64,000 nt of DNA from Castor canadensis (lineage: Eukaryota; Chordata; Mammalia; Rodentia; Castoridae). This document shows positions 32,293-42,597 of this stretch, piece by piece. The notes beneath the pieces are model-generated. The model worked only from the letters and a program-made list of their open reading frames with translations. It was not told where the DNA came from and ran no database searches. The stretch is taken from NCBI RefSeq assembly GCF_047511655.1, contig NC_133395.1, forward strand, positions 77,550,658 to 77,614,657, given 5' to 3'. A program made the translations under genes and the position numbers. The first letter of the stretch is position 1, and every line of letters begins with the position of its first letter.

Positions 32293-32439
32293 GACAGCTT
32301 TTAAAGCAGGAGCTATGTCCTCTACCTGCACAGATGTAATGCACTTTGATACTGTTGACTCTCTATCATTCTCTTTTCCTTTCCTTCCTCCCCTGAGTGC
32401 CATAGAGTCTGACCCATCTTGATGAGAAGTCTTCGGTTT

Positions 32440-32555
32440 GACTTTTTAGTGACTTGTCTGGAACTCAGCCCAGGCTGACCTCGAACTCGTGATCCTTCTA
32501 CCTCAGCCTCCATAGTGCTGGAATTACAGGCGTGTGCCACCATATCTGGTTTATT
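32440..32555 (-). mobile_element. B1-like SINE monomer
   Basis: Plus text 'ctcagcccaggctgacctcg' and 'ggaattacaggcgtgtgcca', the reverse of a B1 head. No dID unit. Confidence 0.78.
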
Positions 32556-32815
32556 TTATTTTCAGTAGAAACATGATAATTATACACATTTATAGAGTAC
32601 AACATCATGCTTTTATACACGTAGACATGAAATGATCAAATCAGGATGGTCAGCATATCCATTACCCGACCCATTTATTGTTTCTTTTTTGGTTAAAAAG
32701 GATTCAGAATCCTCTCTTATAGCTATTTTGGTATATTCAATATATTATTATTAAGTATGATCACCTTGTTATGCCATAGGACCCTGGGACTTACTCCTGT
32801 CTAATGGTGGCACTG
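32556..32815 (-). mobile_element. Old L1M-type 3' UTR
   Basis: 'gtacaacatcatgcttttat', 'acatgaaatgatcaaatcag' and 'gtatgatcaccttgttatgc' follow the remembered minus-strand L1M 3' UTR. Confidence 0.6.
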
Positions 32816-33180
32816 TTGTGGTTGATTTTTAAGGAAGTAATGTCCTTACTTCATGTGGGGACAGTGTTCTCAGTCCTCTTCCTAGTCAGATCTGTCATCC
32901 CTTCTTCCTCCAGTGTCACAGCAGAAGCAGCTCAGCCTTCTGCCCAGGGCTCTGCACCCCAGATCCCATCAGCATGAGCCTCTATAGGCCTTCTTTCTCT
33001 TTCTCCTCATTGGCTCAGTTCTCCCATCCTAAGAGAAAAATGTCCCTCAAGTCTTCAGTTTGGAAACTGCTGTGTCATCTTGTTCCTTTCCTTCTCTGTT
33101 GAGTAAGTCAAACTGCCTCAATGTCTTTTACATCCTTTCATTCTTAACCTTGTGTAATTAGGTCTACACTGCCACCATTG
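32816..33180. other. Unique sequence
   Basis: No recognised feature. Confidence 0.3.
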
Positions 33181-33184
33181 GTTC

Positions 33185-33695
33185 CTGTTACTACTGCCAC
33201 ATGGAAATTGTCTCCAAACACAGTGGCTTAAAACGACAATCATTTTGTTTTGTTCACAGTTGTGTGAGTCAGGGATTTGGGAGCTGCATAGTTCTCCTAT
33301 GGGGCAGATGTCAGACTAGAGTGGAAGACTCTATTAGGCTGGCATCCAAGATGGCACACTCACATGGCTGACCTTGATGCTGGTGAAGTCTGACTGCTCA
33401 ACTCTGTCTGTCTGTTAGAATACACCATGTGGCTTTCCCAGCAGTCCCACTGTGACGAGGCTCATGGTAGTCATTGGAGCTGGCTTCCCCCAGAGGAAGT
33501 GTCCCCAAAGGTTCAGGTAGAACCTGCATTGTCCTTTTCCACCCCAGTACCAGACTCATACATTGTCACTTCCACTGTACTCTGGGTGAAGTCATAAGCC
33601 CAGATTCAAGAGTGGTGGGGTGGGACACAGATCCCACTTCTCACTCAAAGGAGTGTCAAAGAATTTTGGGACCATGTCTTAAAACTACTATAGCC
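33185..33695 (-). mobile_element. MLT1-class LTR-like repeat
   Basis: Plus text 'cacagtggcttaaaacgaca', 'gttgtgtgagtcagggattt', 'aagcccagattcaagagtgg' and 'ctcaaaggagtgtcaaagaa' follow a well-known ancient LTR consensus read in reverse. The 35515-36020 element has the same order of blocks. Confidence 0.6.
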
Positions 33696-34244
33696 CCCCT
33701 CTGGCTACAAATTCTTTACATTTATCCTACATGTAACTACTCATCCCCTCCACCCTTTCTCGTTCCATGATGGCAACAGGAACCATGTCAGGATCTGGTC
33801 ACCTAAGCCAGGTCCCCGAGCAGACAAGGCTCTTTGAATGAGGTTCCTGAAGTATGGTCTCTCTGTGTGGAGATCTGTGGACTGAAGAACCACGTTGTCT
33901 GCTTTCTCCTCACCGAGACTGCAATGCAGGGTGTGGGGTGGCTGCTGCAGATGCTCCTAGGAAAGTGGGAGACCCTGGCATTAGACCCTGAATAGCTAGG
34001 CTCATGTCTCAGGTCTTTCAATCAGAGCTTGGGCTCAGCTCTCTTGGCTGTTGGTTTCCTGTGCTAAGACACCCTTTTACATAAAAAATACCCCATGATC
34101 GTAACTGTAGTTTTCGAAGGCAGCTTCCTGTTCATGAAAAGTTGGGGGAAGTTGTCCAAATTTCTCTTTTTGTTTTGTACTATCTCTGCTTTCACTCAGA
34201 GTTGACACGATTCCTTTAAAAGCCTTTCTGAGATTCATATGTAT
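33696..34244. other. Unique sequence, no gene
   Basis: No repeat or exon recognised. Confidence 0.3.
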
Positions 34245-34252
34245 CAATTTCT

Positions 34253-34574
34253 TTCTTATCTTTTTTTTTTGGAGGGGCAGTACTGGGGCTTGAACTCAGG
34301 AACTCATGCTTGCTCTACCACTTGAGCCACTCCTCCAGTCCATTTTGCACTGTTTTTTTTGTTTTTGTTTTTTGAGATAGGGTCTCTATGCCCAGCCTAG
34401 ATTTTGATCCTCCTATTTGTTCTTCCTCATATCTGGGATGACAGGTGTGTTGCACTGTGCCCAGCCATTGGATAAGATGGGGTCTCACAAACTTTTGCCT
34501 GGCTGGCTTTGAAACATGATCCTCCTGATCTCTGCCTCCCAAGTAGCTAGGATTAGTGGCTTGAGTGACAGCAC
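34253..34574 (-). mobile_element. Trimeric SINE: B1-B1-dID
   Basis: Plus-strand order is T-tail, dID ('gcagtactggggcttgaact'), B1 unit one ending 'gcactgtgcccagcc' near 34466, then B1 unit two ('ggggtctcacaaacttttgc' to 'aagtagctaggattagtggc'). Possible 8-base TSD caatttct at 34245-34252 and 34575-34582 would make the trimer a single insertion. Confidence 0.75.
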
Positions 34575-34582
34575 CAATTTCT

Positions 34583-34952
34583 ACATATCAATTTATAATC
34601 CACTGGATTAGACAAAAGCTACGCCACAAATCTGTTCAAGATAAGGTTCTGTGAGAGATAATGCCCTAAAGATCCTCAGAAGCCCTACCATTTAACAGAG
34701 AGGACCGGCCAGATAAGCTCTGAGGATCTCGAATAGATTGTTTGTACGTTTTTAAGAGAATGAAGTCACATTTAAAAACTTTCCAAGAAGTTTCATAGGC
34801 ACGTACTTGGTTTTATTTTTCCCGGGGACATTTACCTGTCTACACTTTGGGTTTGATCACTTGTGTGAGTTCTTACTTTGAGAATCTTCCACTAGGAGAA
34901 ATAAAGATAAGATTTATGTTTGTGGTGTTAGACTAGTGACATCCGGTTCTTT
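34583..34952. other. Unique sequence
   Basis: No recognised feature. Confidence 0.3.
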
Positions 34953-34954
34953 TG

Positions 34955-35170
34955 GTTTTTTTTTTTTTTTGTGGTACTGAGGTTTGAAATCAGGGCCTCA
35001 CACTCAGTAGGCAGGTAACTGCCACCTGAGCCACACCCCCAGCCTGTTTTTGCATTGATTTTTTTGTATAGGGTCTTGAGTTTTTGCCTGGGGCTGACCT
35101 TGGACCGAGATCCTTCTATCTACGCCTCCCTCATAGCTGGGATTACAGGCATGCACCACCACACCCAGCC
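34955..35170 (-). mobile_element. B1-dID dimeric SINE
   Basis: T15 tail, dID unit ('ggtactgaggtttgaaatca'), then a B1 unit ending 'gattacaggcatgcaccacc' to 'acacccagcc'. Confidence 0.85.
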
Positions 35171-35510
35171 CAAGATCTGATACTTCTATGCTATCTCTTT
35201 TTTTTTTTTTTTGCTTAGAAAGGGAATAATTCAATTTTCATACTATATGATACATAATTAAGAGAAACTTATTGTTACTTAGGACATTCCTCCTGGAAAT
35301 CTTAGCAGATTTAACAGTTCATTAAGCATGTTTTTAATTTTCCACATTACCACATTCGTAAGCTTTCCTGCTATTTTATAGCAAGGACTCCCTTCCTCCA
35401 GTTTCCAGTAGCCTTTCCTTCTCCTTAAAGCCGTCACTGAACTCTTCAAGTCCCTCAGCTTCCAAAGTCAATGCCATATGTTCAAAACATAGAACATACT
35501 TCCAGTGCCA
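35171..35510. other. Unique AT-rich sequence
   Basis: Includes a T-run at 35197-35213 that could be the tail of a truncated element. No gene. Confidence 0.3.
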
Positions 35511-35514
35511 AAAC

Positions 35515-36020
35515 TCAGTTGTTAGTCCTACTATATAACAAATCCCCCAATTTAGCAACTTAAAACAGCAACCATGAGACCCTTGACTTTGGAATAAGAA
35601 TCTGTGAAGGCCTTGGTGGCATTTGAGTGGGCATTTAGTGCTCGTACGTAGTTGTAGTCAGAGACCAGTGGAGAGTACATTTGTCTAAAGACCAACCTGA
35701 TGCTTATGGTGTCTCACTCAGCTAGCGGGTAGCAGGTAGTGGCTGTCAGGTGGGGCTCACTGAGGCTGTTACCAGGGTAAGCCACGTGTGACTCTCCAGC
35801 ACTGCAGGCTCCAGGCAGCTGGGCTTGCCTCATAGTGTGTGATTTCTCCCAAACTGAGCACCTCACAGACACCAGCTTCACTTGTATGTCTCTGTCTCAC
35901 CCAGCCAGCCTCAGCAGTCACACAGCTGCTCTTCTGCACAGTCATAGCCAGCCCAGATTGAAGGGGAAGGGACACAGATGCCATCTCTCAGGAGAAAATG
36001 TAAAAAATGGGGTGAGGGAC
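35515..36020 (-). mobile_element. MLT1-class LTR-like repeat, second copy
   Basis: 'ataacaaatcccccaattta', 'gcaacttaaaacagcaacca', 'agcccagattgaaggggaag' and 'ggacacagatgccatctctc' parallel the 33185-33695 copy in the same orientation. Confidence 0.6.
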
Positions 36021-36049
36021 ATGTTTTTAAATGGCCATATCATTCTTTT

Positions 36050-36245
36050 TCTCTTTTTTTGTGGTACTGGGACTTGAACTCAGGGCCTACAACTTGAGCC
36101 ACTCCACCAGCCCTTTTTTGTGAAAGGTTTTTTCGAGATAGAGTCTCACAGAACTATTTGCCCAGTCTGGTTTCAAATCAGGAGGATCTGATCTCTGCCT
36201 CCTGAGTAGCTAGGATTACAGGCGTAAGCCAGTGATCCCCAGCTA
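36050..36245 (-). mobile_element. B1-dID dimeric SINE
   Basis: 'gtggtactgggacttgaact', 'cttgagccactccaccagcc', and the B1 head ending 'ttacaggcgtaagccagtga'. A short internal deletion removes part of the dID unit near 36090. Confidence 0.83.
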
Positions 36246-36274
36246 AACTGCCACATCACTCCACTGCAAGTATT

Positions 36275-36305
36275 TATTTGATCAATCAATCAATCAATGA
36301 GTTAA
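36275..36305. repeat. (ATCA)n tetranucleotide repeat
   Basis: Four to five tandem ATCA units, 'gatcaatcaatcaatcaatg'. Confidence 0.8.
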
Positions 36306-36545
36306 TCAATTCAGAACCTCTCCTTAGTTTGCATGCTACAGAATCTCTCTGTGGTCTTGCAACTTTCTTAAAACTTACATTTCTCTCATATTTCCATACT
36401 TTGTCTTTTGATTGCTTCCATAACTCCTTCTAATTTCACTTCCCTCCCTATTAGGTTCCCTCCCTCCCTTCCTTCCTTTCTCCCCCTCCTCCTTCCTGTC
36501 AAGAATCTTCCCCTAATGCCTCTTCCTCCAAAATGCATGTCTTAT
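36306..36545. other. Unique, pyrimidine-rich
   Basis: CCTTCC-type tract at 36455-36500; nothing else recognised. Confidence 0.3.
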
Positions 36546-36547
36546 TG

Positions 36548-36632
36548 TTGTTTTCTGGTGCTGCGGATGGAACCCAGGCATTGTGCATGCTAGTCAAGCA
36601 CTTGACCACTGAGCTGCATTCCCATCCCTGGT
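36548..36632 (-). mobile_element. ID-like SINE monomer
   Basis: 'ggtgctgcggatggaaccca', 'ttgtgcatgctagtcaagca' and 'gagctgcattcccatccctg' in reverse ID order. Confidence 0.75.
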
Positions 36633-37200
36633 CTTCTTTGTCTTGCCTCCAAGATGCAGCATCTTCCAGGTTCCCCTCTGTAGTGGGTCCCCCTTTCTTT
36701 GGGGGGGAATGACTGTTCTTTTCTCCAACAACCTACTAGTGCCTGTAGTAGGAGCAGGTAGGGATGAGCACCCTCCACCTAAGCTGGACACCTGTATCCA
36801 TCAGAATCTTGGATGGAAACAGAATTCTGTTTGCGTGAATGAGCAGAGGGGCTTTTAATGAAGGAATTGTTTGTAAAGGTGTGCCAGGAACTAACAGCAG
36901 GAAGGCATCACTATCCTTAGTCTGAATGGGGAAGAGGAAGGAAGAAAAGTGTTACTAGAAGCAGAGAGAGCCCCCGTTTTGCAGGAGTAGCTGCAGAGTG
37001 TAGTGTCCACTGGTAATGGACACTAGGGATGCCCACTGCGCCTGCACTGGCCAGAGCCAGTTATGAGCCAGCTGGCTAGGTTGTCTGAGAGATGCAGTCA
37101 CTGAAGACAGTGTGGGCAGTGCTGAGCTGGAAAAAGGAGAATGAAGAGGTGAGCTAGTGGGTGGCAAATGGGGGAATAAACAGAGTTTTGTTTTGAGATC
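36633..37200. other. Unique or old repeat, no gene
   Basis: 36790-36930 has the look of an ancient LTR-like repeat (tgtatccatcagaatcttgg ... cttttaatgaaggaattgtt), but I do not assign a family. Confidence 0.3.
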
Positions 37201-37202
37201 CA

Positions 37203-37290
37203 TTTTTGCTGTATAGCCCAGGCTGGCTTAAACCTATTAAATAGCTCAAGCTGGTCTTGAACTCTTCATCTTCTTGCCTTTGTTTGAGAT
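37203..37290 (-). mobile_element. B1-like SINE fragment
   Basis: 'tgtatagcccaggctggctt' and 'aagctggtcttgaactcttc' in reverse B1 order. Confidence 0.6.
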
Positions 37291-37301
37291 CCCCATCTTA
37301 A

Positions 37302-37322
37302 ACAACAACAACAACAACAACA
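37302..37322. repeat. (CAA)n microsatellite
   Basis: Seven CAA units. Confidence 0.9.
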
Positions 37323-39222
37323 CATGGCCGTGCACAACCAAACAAAAAGAGCTTGTTCTGTCCCTGTCACAAAATCCTCCTCCTCACTAAAGGCAGTCAT
37401 TCCTCAGGTTAGTAGGGGAGCAGGCTGTTATTTACCTGTTTCCTAGCACTGCATCTGAGCCAGCTCATCTCCTCCATCCCACTGCCCATTGGGAGTCTGG
37501 ATCCAGTTTTTGGTCTGATTCCTTAGAGCTGGCTGCTGATGCAGTGCTAGGAACCCTGGGACTTAATCCCAGGAACCCTGGGATTAAGGAACCCCCAGGT
37601 TCAGCATCTTGGGCAACTTGTCACCAGCCAAACTTGGGGCAGAGCACCAGGAATTGCAGGTGAGCAGCAAGACCTAGTTGGAGAGTAAACAGATGGTCCC
37701 AGCATGTGACCAGTGTGTTAGTGTGGACTGGTGCAGTGGCCTGGAGCCACACGGGAAAGCTCCCTTCGCAGCCAGAAAGGGTCTAGGAGTTGACGACACT
37801 GAGGGGAGAAGAGGCAGAAGGTGTGCTGCAGGTGCAAGGGAGCCAGCGCAGCACGCGCCACTCAGGCTGCAGCTCTTGGTGGCCTGAGGTGCAGAGGGGC
37901 CATCAGTTCTGCCTCTTGAATTTAGTGCTCTGGAACTGTGCCTGCGACCCAGCAGGAAGGATGGATGACCAGGGAGAAAGGAGGCTACTGTCCTGCATCT
38001 CAGGAGGAGGGGACGCTGGTCAAAGAGCCCACAATTACAGTTAGGTCAGCAGAATACAGTCTGGAAACTTCTAGGCACAGTGAGGTGACTGTCTTTAATG
38101 ATGACAATAATTTTTGATATTTTGGGAAAAAAAGTCAAGAGAATGGGTGATGCTTGCTGTCACCACAAGATGGTAACCACATCAGGTGATGCATCGTGGA
38201 CTAGCAAGGTTTAGTTGTTCCACCATGTCACATAGTTTAAATGCCCATGTGTGTCAACTAAAAATTCTCTGGAAAAAGATGAAAAGCGATGATGTGAGAC
38301 TGCACTTGAGCAGAGAGGTTGAGGTCGTATTGGCAGGACTTAGATTTTCCTTGGCTGTGGGGGCTGAGGCACCATCAGTGTCCCACAGGCTGGGACACTC
38401 TAAGGGCCACCTTCGATGCATCCCAGTACCGGCTCTGCAGTGGTCAGAGAGACCAGTGCGTCAGGAGCTGGACTTGCAGATTTGGCTCGCTCTCTGCTCT
38501 AGATCTTTCACTTTTTTCTTAGTGGAGTTCAAGGTCATTAGTCTTTAGACCCAGGTACAAACCTCTCTGTTTTGCCAAATGGTGGCTAGATCTGATGACC
38601 AGCTCATTGGAGGCACTACATTTGTTGTTGTTGTTTTACCATAGTTTTAGTCCAAAGCTAGGGGACATAGGCACAGAGTGAGACCTGTATTTTCCACTGG
38701 GATGTGCCCAACATTCTCAGTCTTCCTCCTGGGAACATGCTGACTTTTGATGGGGATTATGAAATGCCTTGGTGGTAAGTAGTTTTATTTTGATGACAAT
38801 GAAACTTTTTTTTTGAGATGTTTCACTTTCTTCCCTCCATCCCTTTAATAGGGGTAATATCGAAATGAATGCCCCATACCTCCTCCCCTTAAAGAAGCTG
38901 TGGTTTTTCAGAGGAAGTAGGAGGGAACAGGGATGACATGAGGGAGTAAACAGGCAGGTAATAGAGAGGGAGGGGCTCAGGAAGAAGTCCCCTGCCTGAA
39001 ACATGCAGAGTGCAGGTCTGTCTGTGGGCCAGGCTTGCTCTGTCAGGGCTGTTTTGGAAGATTGGGACACGTGAGGACCACAGTTAGCATGCTGTTAGAA
39101 ACCCGATGAAGGAACCATTGAGGCCGCAGAACAGACAGGCTCAAGCATGGAGGCCTTAGTCTGATGCTGCAGTTGGACAATCTGTTCTCTGTGTATAAAG
39201 TATTGTGGGTGGCAGAGGAACC
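37323..39222. other. Long unique stretch, no gene
   Basis: About 1.9 kb with only tiny low-complexity tracts (TTG repeats at 38621-38635). Open frames near 37678-38044 and 38186-38548 have no domain, and frames on the same bases compete. No exon supported. Confidence 0.35.
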
Positions 39223-39224
39223 AG

Positions 39225-39430
39225 ACAGGGACAGAGGTTAATGCAGCAGTTCTGGAGTGAGGCTGCCCAGAGTTTAAATCCTGACTCAGGCCCTTAGCTG
39301 TGTGATCTTGTAAAAGTTATTTAACCTCTCTGTTCCTCAGTTTACTCTTCCATAAAAAAGGGAGTGGCTTTTCATGAACATGAAGTGAGAGAATACAGAG
39401 AAAACACTTGAAAATTCTCTCTGTAGTGAA
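39225..39430 (+). mobile_element. MIR SINE
   Basis: 'cagagtttaaatcctgactc', 'agctgtgtgatcttgtaaaa' and 'cctctctgttcctcagttta' match the MIR core in direct orientation. Confidence 0.82.
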
Positions 39431-39589
39431 ACCCACTATTTTGTAAATTAATATATGCCAATAAAAAATGTTAAACGTTATCTCTCCTTATTATTAATAT
39501 AGTTATTTTCTCTGACAGTTGACCATGTACGTGAATATGAACTAGCCATATATTAAATGGACACCAATTTTCTCTCATGTTGACAAAAA

Positions 39590-40665
39590 AAATTTAAAAA
39601 TAAAGCAAAGTTCTCTCAGAATTAAAAAATGGAGAAAACCCCCTCAACAAGAGAAGATACTCAAGTGGACCTTAAACATATGAAAAGATGACCAAAACTA
39701 ACAATTAAAACCAGGATGCTATTCCACTATCCACTGTCAGAATGACACAAGAAGGAGGGCAGCCCATGCTGAGGCAGGCTAAAATTAGGGAAAGTTCAGG
39801 AATCATAGAAAAATATTACAACTCAGATTATCCATGCTCAGGCACTGCCCAGTAATTACTGGATGGAAAGCACCTGGTTCCTCCTTTCCTGTAGATTAGC
39901 ACAAGTTTTAAAAGCACCTGGAGGAGAAAAGGACTTGCAGATTCCACCTGTGCCCACCACGATCTCTCTTGTATCTCCCTTCCCTAACTTTTAACAAACT
40001 CCATTTACACCCACATGTCCTGCCATGGATTCGTCCCCAAGGAACACAAAGAGTTTGGAAGCCTTCAGATCACAGTCGCCACACACTGACAATACTGTGT
40101 TGATGAATTGGGAATGTGGATTGATGGAGCCTCTTTGAAAACCCTGTGGCAGTACACACCCAGGCTCAACCTGGGTGCCCTGTGACCCTGCAATCCTGCT
40201 CTCGAGCACACAAGCAACAGAAGTGCGTGCACAGTTGACCAAGGACACACTGAATCGTCCACACCTGTAGAGCTTTTGGTAATCCCAAGCAAGCATCCAC
40301 CAACAGCAAAAGGGCTACATCAGCGTGGTGTGTTCAGACAAACAGACAGTCTACAGCCATGGGGGTGGCTATAGAAAGAGGGCTGACTAAGGGAGCTATG
40401 TGCAAACCAGAGAATGAACCTCACAAAGACAATGCAGAACAGAGAAACCAGAGACAAAGGGTACCAAATGTGACTCCATTTATCTGAAGCTCAAAAGCAA
40501 GCCGAATTGTTTTATCTGCTCCTGCTTTGAGGTGGGGGCTGTAAACAAGTGTAGAGGGCTTCTGGAGTGCTGGCCATGTTCTCTTTCTGAATTTGGTTGC
40601 TGGTTCCACAAGTGTGCACATTCCTGTCTTTCTCTGTGTGTGAGCTGGGTGAATCGCTAAGGCCA
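39590..40665 (+). mobile_element. Very old L1/HAL1 3' region
   Basis: Decayed plus-strand matches include 'ccttaaacatatgaaaagat', 'accagcaaaagggctacatc'-type words and 'atgtgactccatttatctga' near 40468, in L1 ORF2-to-3' UTR order. Heavily mutated. Boundaries are uncertain. Confidence 0.5.
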
Positions 40666-40669
40666 TGCG

Positions 40670-41980
40670 TGCTCACTCATCCCTGAGCCTGGATCATTCC
40701 TGGCAGCTTCTCCCAGGCCCTGAGAACAAAAGTAGCTCTGTCCTCTTCTTCGTAGGCCTGGCCAGGGGCTGAGGCCTCCAGGAGCCCGGATGTAAGGGTG
40801 ACCTTCACCACCCTATGAGATGGCAGCCCCAAAGCTGGATACAATTGATGCCCAATGAACTCCTGTGAAAGGCAGAGGGGAGGGAGAGAGAGAGGGAAGG
40901 AAGTGGGTGCAATGGGGAGCTGAGGACAGGTTCTCTCACTTGCAGATAACCTTTGGGTTGGGCCCAGCCAGAGCAGAGACTCTTGGGCCTTTAGAGAAGA
41001 GACACCAGTCAATGAGGGGACTGCGCCCAGGGCTCTCATGGAAGGAAATGTGAAGCAGATGTGTATGTCCTGGGTGACACCTAAACACCATTCACCTATT
41101 CATCAAGCTGGATGGGGAGGCTTCATTGGCCTTGAGGATCTGTAGAGTGAAGGGGGCTTCCTGTCCTTGCAGGTCTGCAGGGTGGTGCAACGCTCACCAC
41201 AGTTGCAGTCGTGCCTAAGTGATTAGCTGCCAGCTGCCAGAGCACACCCTCGCCCTCTCACGCTGAAGAAAGGTCGATTTGCCACAGGGGTGGGTGTGGT
41301 GCCTGGAGGGGCAGATGAAAGAAGGGTGCAGATGGAGGGAGCTCTAGGTCCTTCCCAAGGATAGCACATGAAAGACTATGCAGGGCTTAATTGGAGAGAA
41401 AATAGGGAGGAGAAAGCCACCCATCCTGTTTGCTGATGCAGAGGAGATGGTGGAAGGGGGAGGCCAGCGTTTGATTCCTCCCTGCAGCACTCAGCAACGC
41501 TGCCTGCCAGAGCCTTGGTCTTGCTTTTTTCTGTGCTCCTGATTACAGTTCTTTGTTTCTTAAGGCTATCTCCACTTTCTTGCTTCCTGGGAGACTGGAC
41601 CAATGGCCCAGAAGTCAGGATAATTGAGGGAGTCTGAGGTGAAGGCAGGAGAAAGGGCGACCCTGCAGAAGGTGACTTGAAGGATGTGGTGCACTTGAAG
41701 GTGCACATCGCTTAAAGACAGATGTTACTGGCACCTGAAATGCCACCATTCCTGACTTGATGGTGTCAGGAGTTGCCCTCTCCCTCCTGTTTCCTGTGTC
41801 AGGGCTGGCTGGAGGTAACAGTGACTATCACGACTCTGCAGGCAGAGACCTGGAGAGTGAGAACAGTCCCTCTGGGAGCTCTGGACCAGGGGAAGGGTGT
41901 GTACGCACTGGGGTGGGAAGGCCAGTTTTGCTGAGGGACAAATGTGAACAACCATAACTAGATACTCCAGGTGGGTGTCA
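40670..41980. other. Unique sequence, no gene
   Basis: Moderately GC-rich. Several open frames of 60-120 codons on both strands overlap each other without domains. No splice-flanked exon is evident. Confidence 0.35.
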
Positions 41981-41984
41981 CAGA

Positions 41985-42260
41985 CTGCAGCACTGGTTCT
42001 CAGAGCATGAGCCCTGGACTAGCAGCAACGGCATCATGTGGGATTCTGGGAGATGCACGTGCATCTCCCCTCCCCTGCATCAGAAAATGGTGGGTAGGGC
42101 CTAGAAACCAATATAAAGCCTTCGAGCTGAGGGTGTGGTGAGGCCCCAGGTTCCATCACCAGCACTGCAAATGATGATAACAACAACAACAACAATAATA
42201 ATAATGATAAATTAGGACCCTCAGTGATTCAGATACATGCCAAAGTCTGAGCGCTTCCAA
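41985..42260 (+). mobile_element. MER20-like DNA transposon, split by an ID SINE
   Basis: 'cagcactggttctcagagca' and 'agcaacggcatcatgtggga' match the MER20 (hAT-Charlie, non-autonomous) 5' part. After the ID SINE at 42118-42212, 'cctcagtgattcagatacat' fits its 3' part. Confidence 0.6.
42118..42212 (+). mobile_element. ID-like SINE with (CAA/TAA)n tail
   Basis: 'gagctgagggtgtggtgagg' and 'ccaggttccatcaccagcac' followed by CAA then TAA trinucleotide repeats at 42180-42208 grown from the tail. Confidence 0.75.
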
Positions 42261-42428
42261 GAGAAGAACTATTTTCTTAACCAACTCTTCTTCACTTCCA
42301 AAAATCTTTATCCCTCCTTGGAACAGAGATGGAGGCCATATTGTTGGATTGAAGTTTAGGAATTCAGGGTATTTCTTTAGGGTCTTTGCCAACAGCCCAG
42401 TCCAAGGAAGCCCTTGTCGTCCTTTAAC
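42261..42428. other. Unique sequence
   Basis: No feature recognised. Confidence 0.3.
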
Positions 42429-42429
42429 T

Positions 42430-42597
42430 ATAAAAGCCCAGGTTCTGAAAGCACACTGACTTAGGTGTGTAATCCTGACTCTGCTTCCTGGCTGTGGAAG
42501 CCTGGGCTTCCCATCTGTAAAATGTGTCTCAGACCAGGACTGTCACAAAGATCGTGTACACACAGTGGGTGCTCAGTGGATGGACCTAGGCGATATT
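42430..42597 (+). mobile_element. MIR SINE
   Basis: 'gtgtgtaatcctgactctgc', 'ttcccatctgtaaaatgtgt' and 'gtgggtgctcagtggatgga' in MIR order. Confidence 0.8.

Larger units (their letters stand above)
31404..32303. repeat. TSD pair of twin-primed L1
   Basis: The 11-base perfect repeat gacagctttta lies at 31404-31414 and 32293-32303. Its bounds match the T-rich 3' end on one side and the inverted 5' segment on the other. Confidence 0.88.
31005..32410 (-). mobile_element. Older L1 3' UTR, split by a younger L1
   Basis: The minus-strand 3' UTR of an older L1 subfamily starts at a T-run near 31002 ('atttttattaggatatattc', 'tacattggttaaatcacccc'), continues to 31403 and resumes after 32303 ('gtaatgcactttgatactgt'). 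The younger L1 at 31415-32292 sits inside it. Confidence 0.75.
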
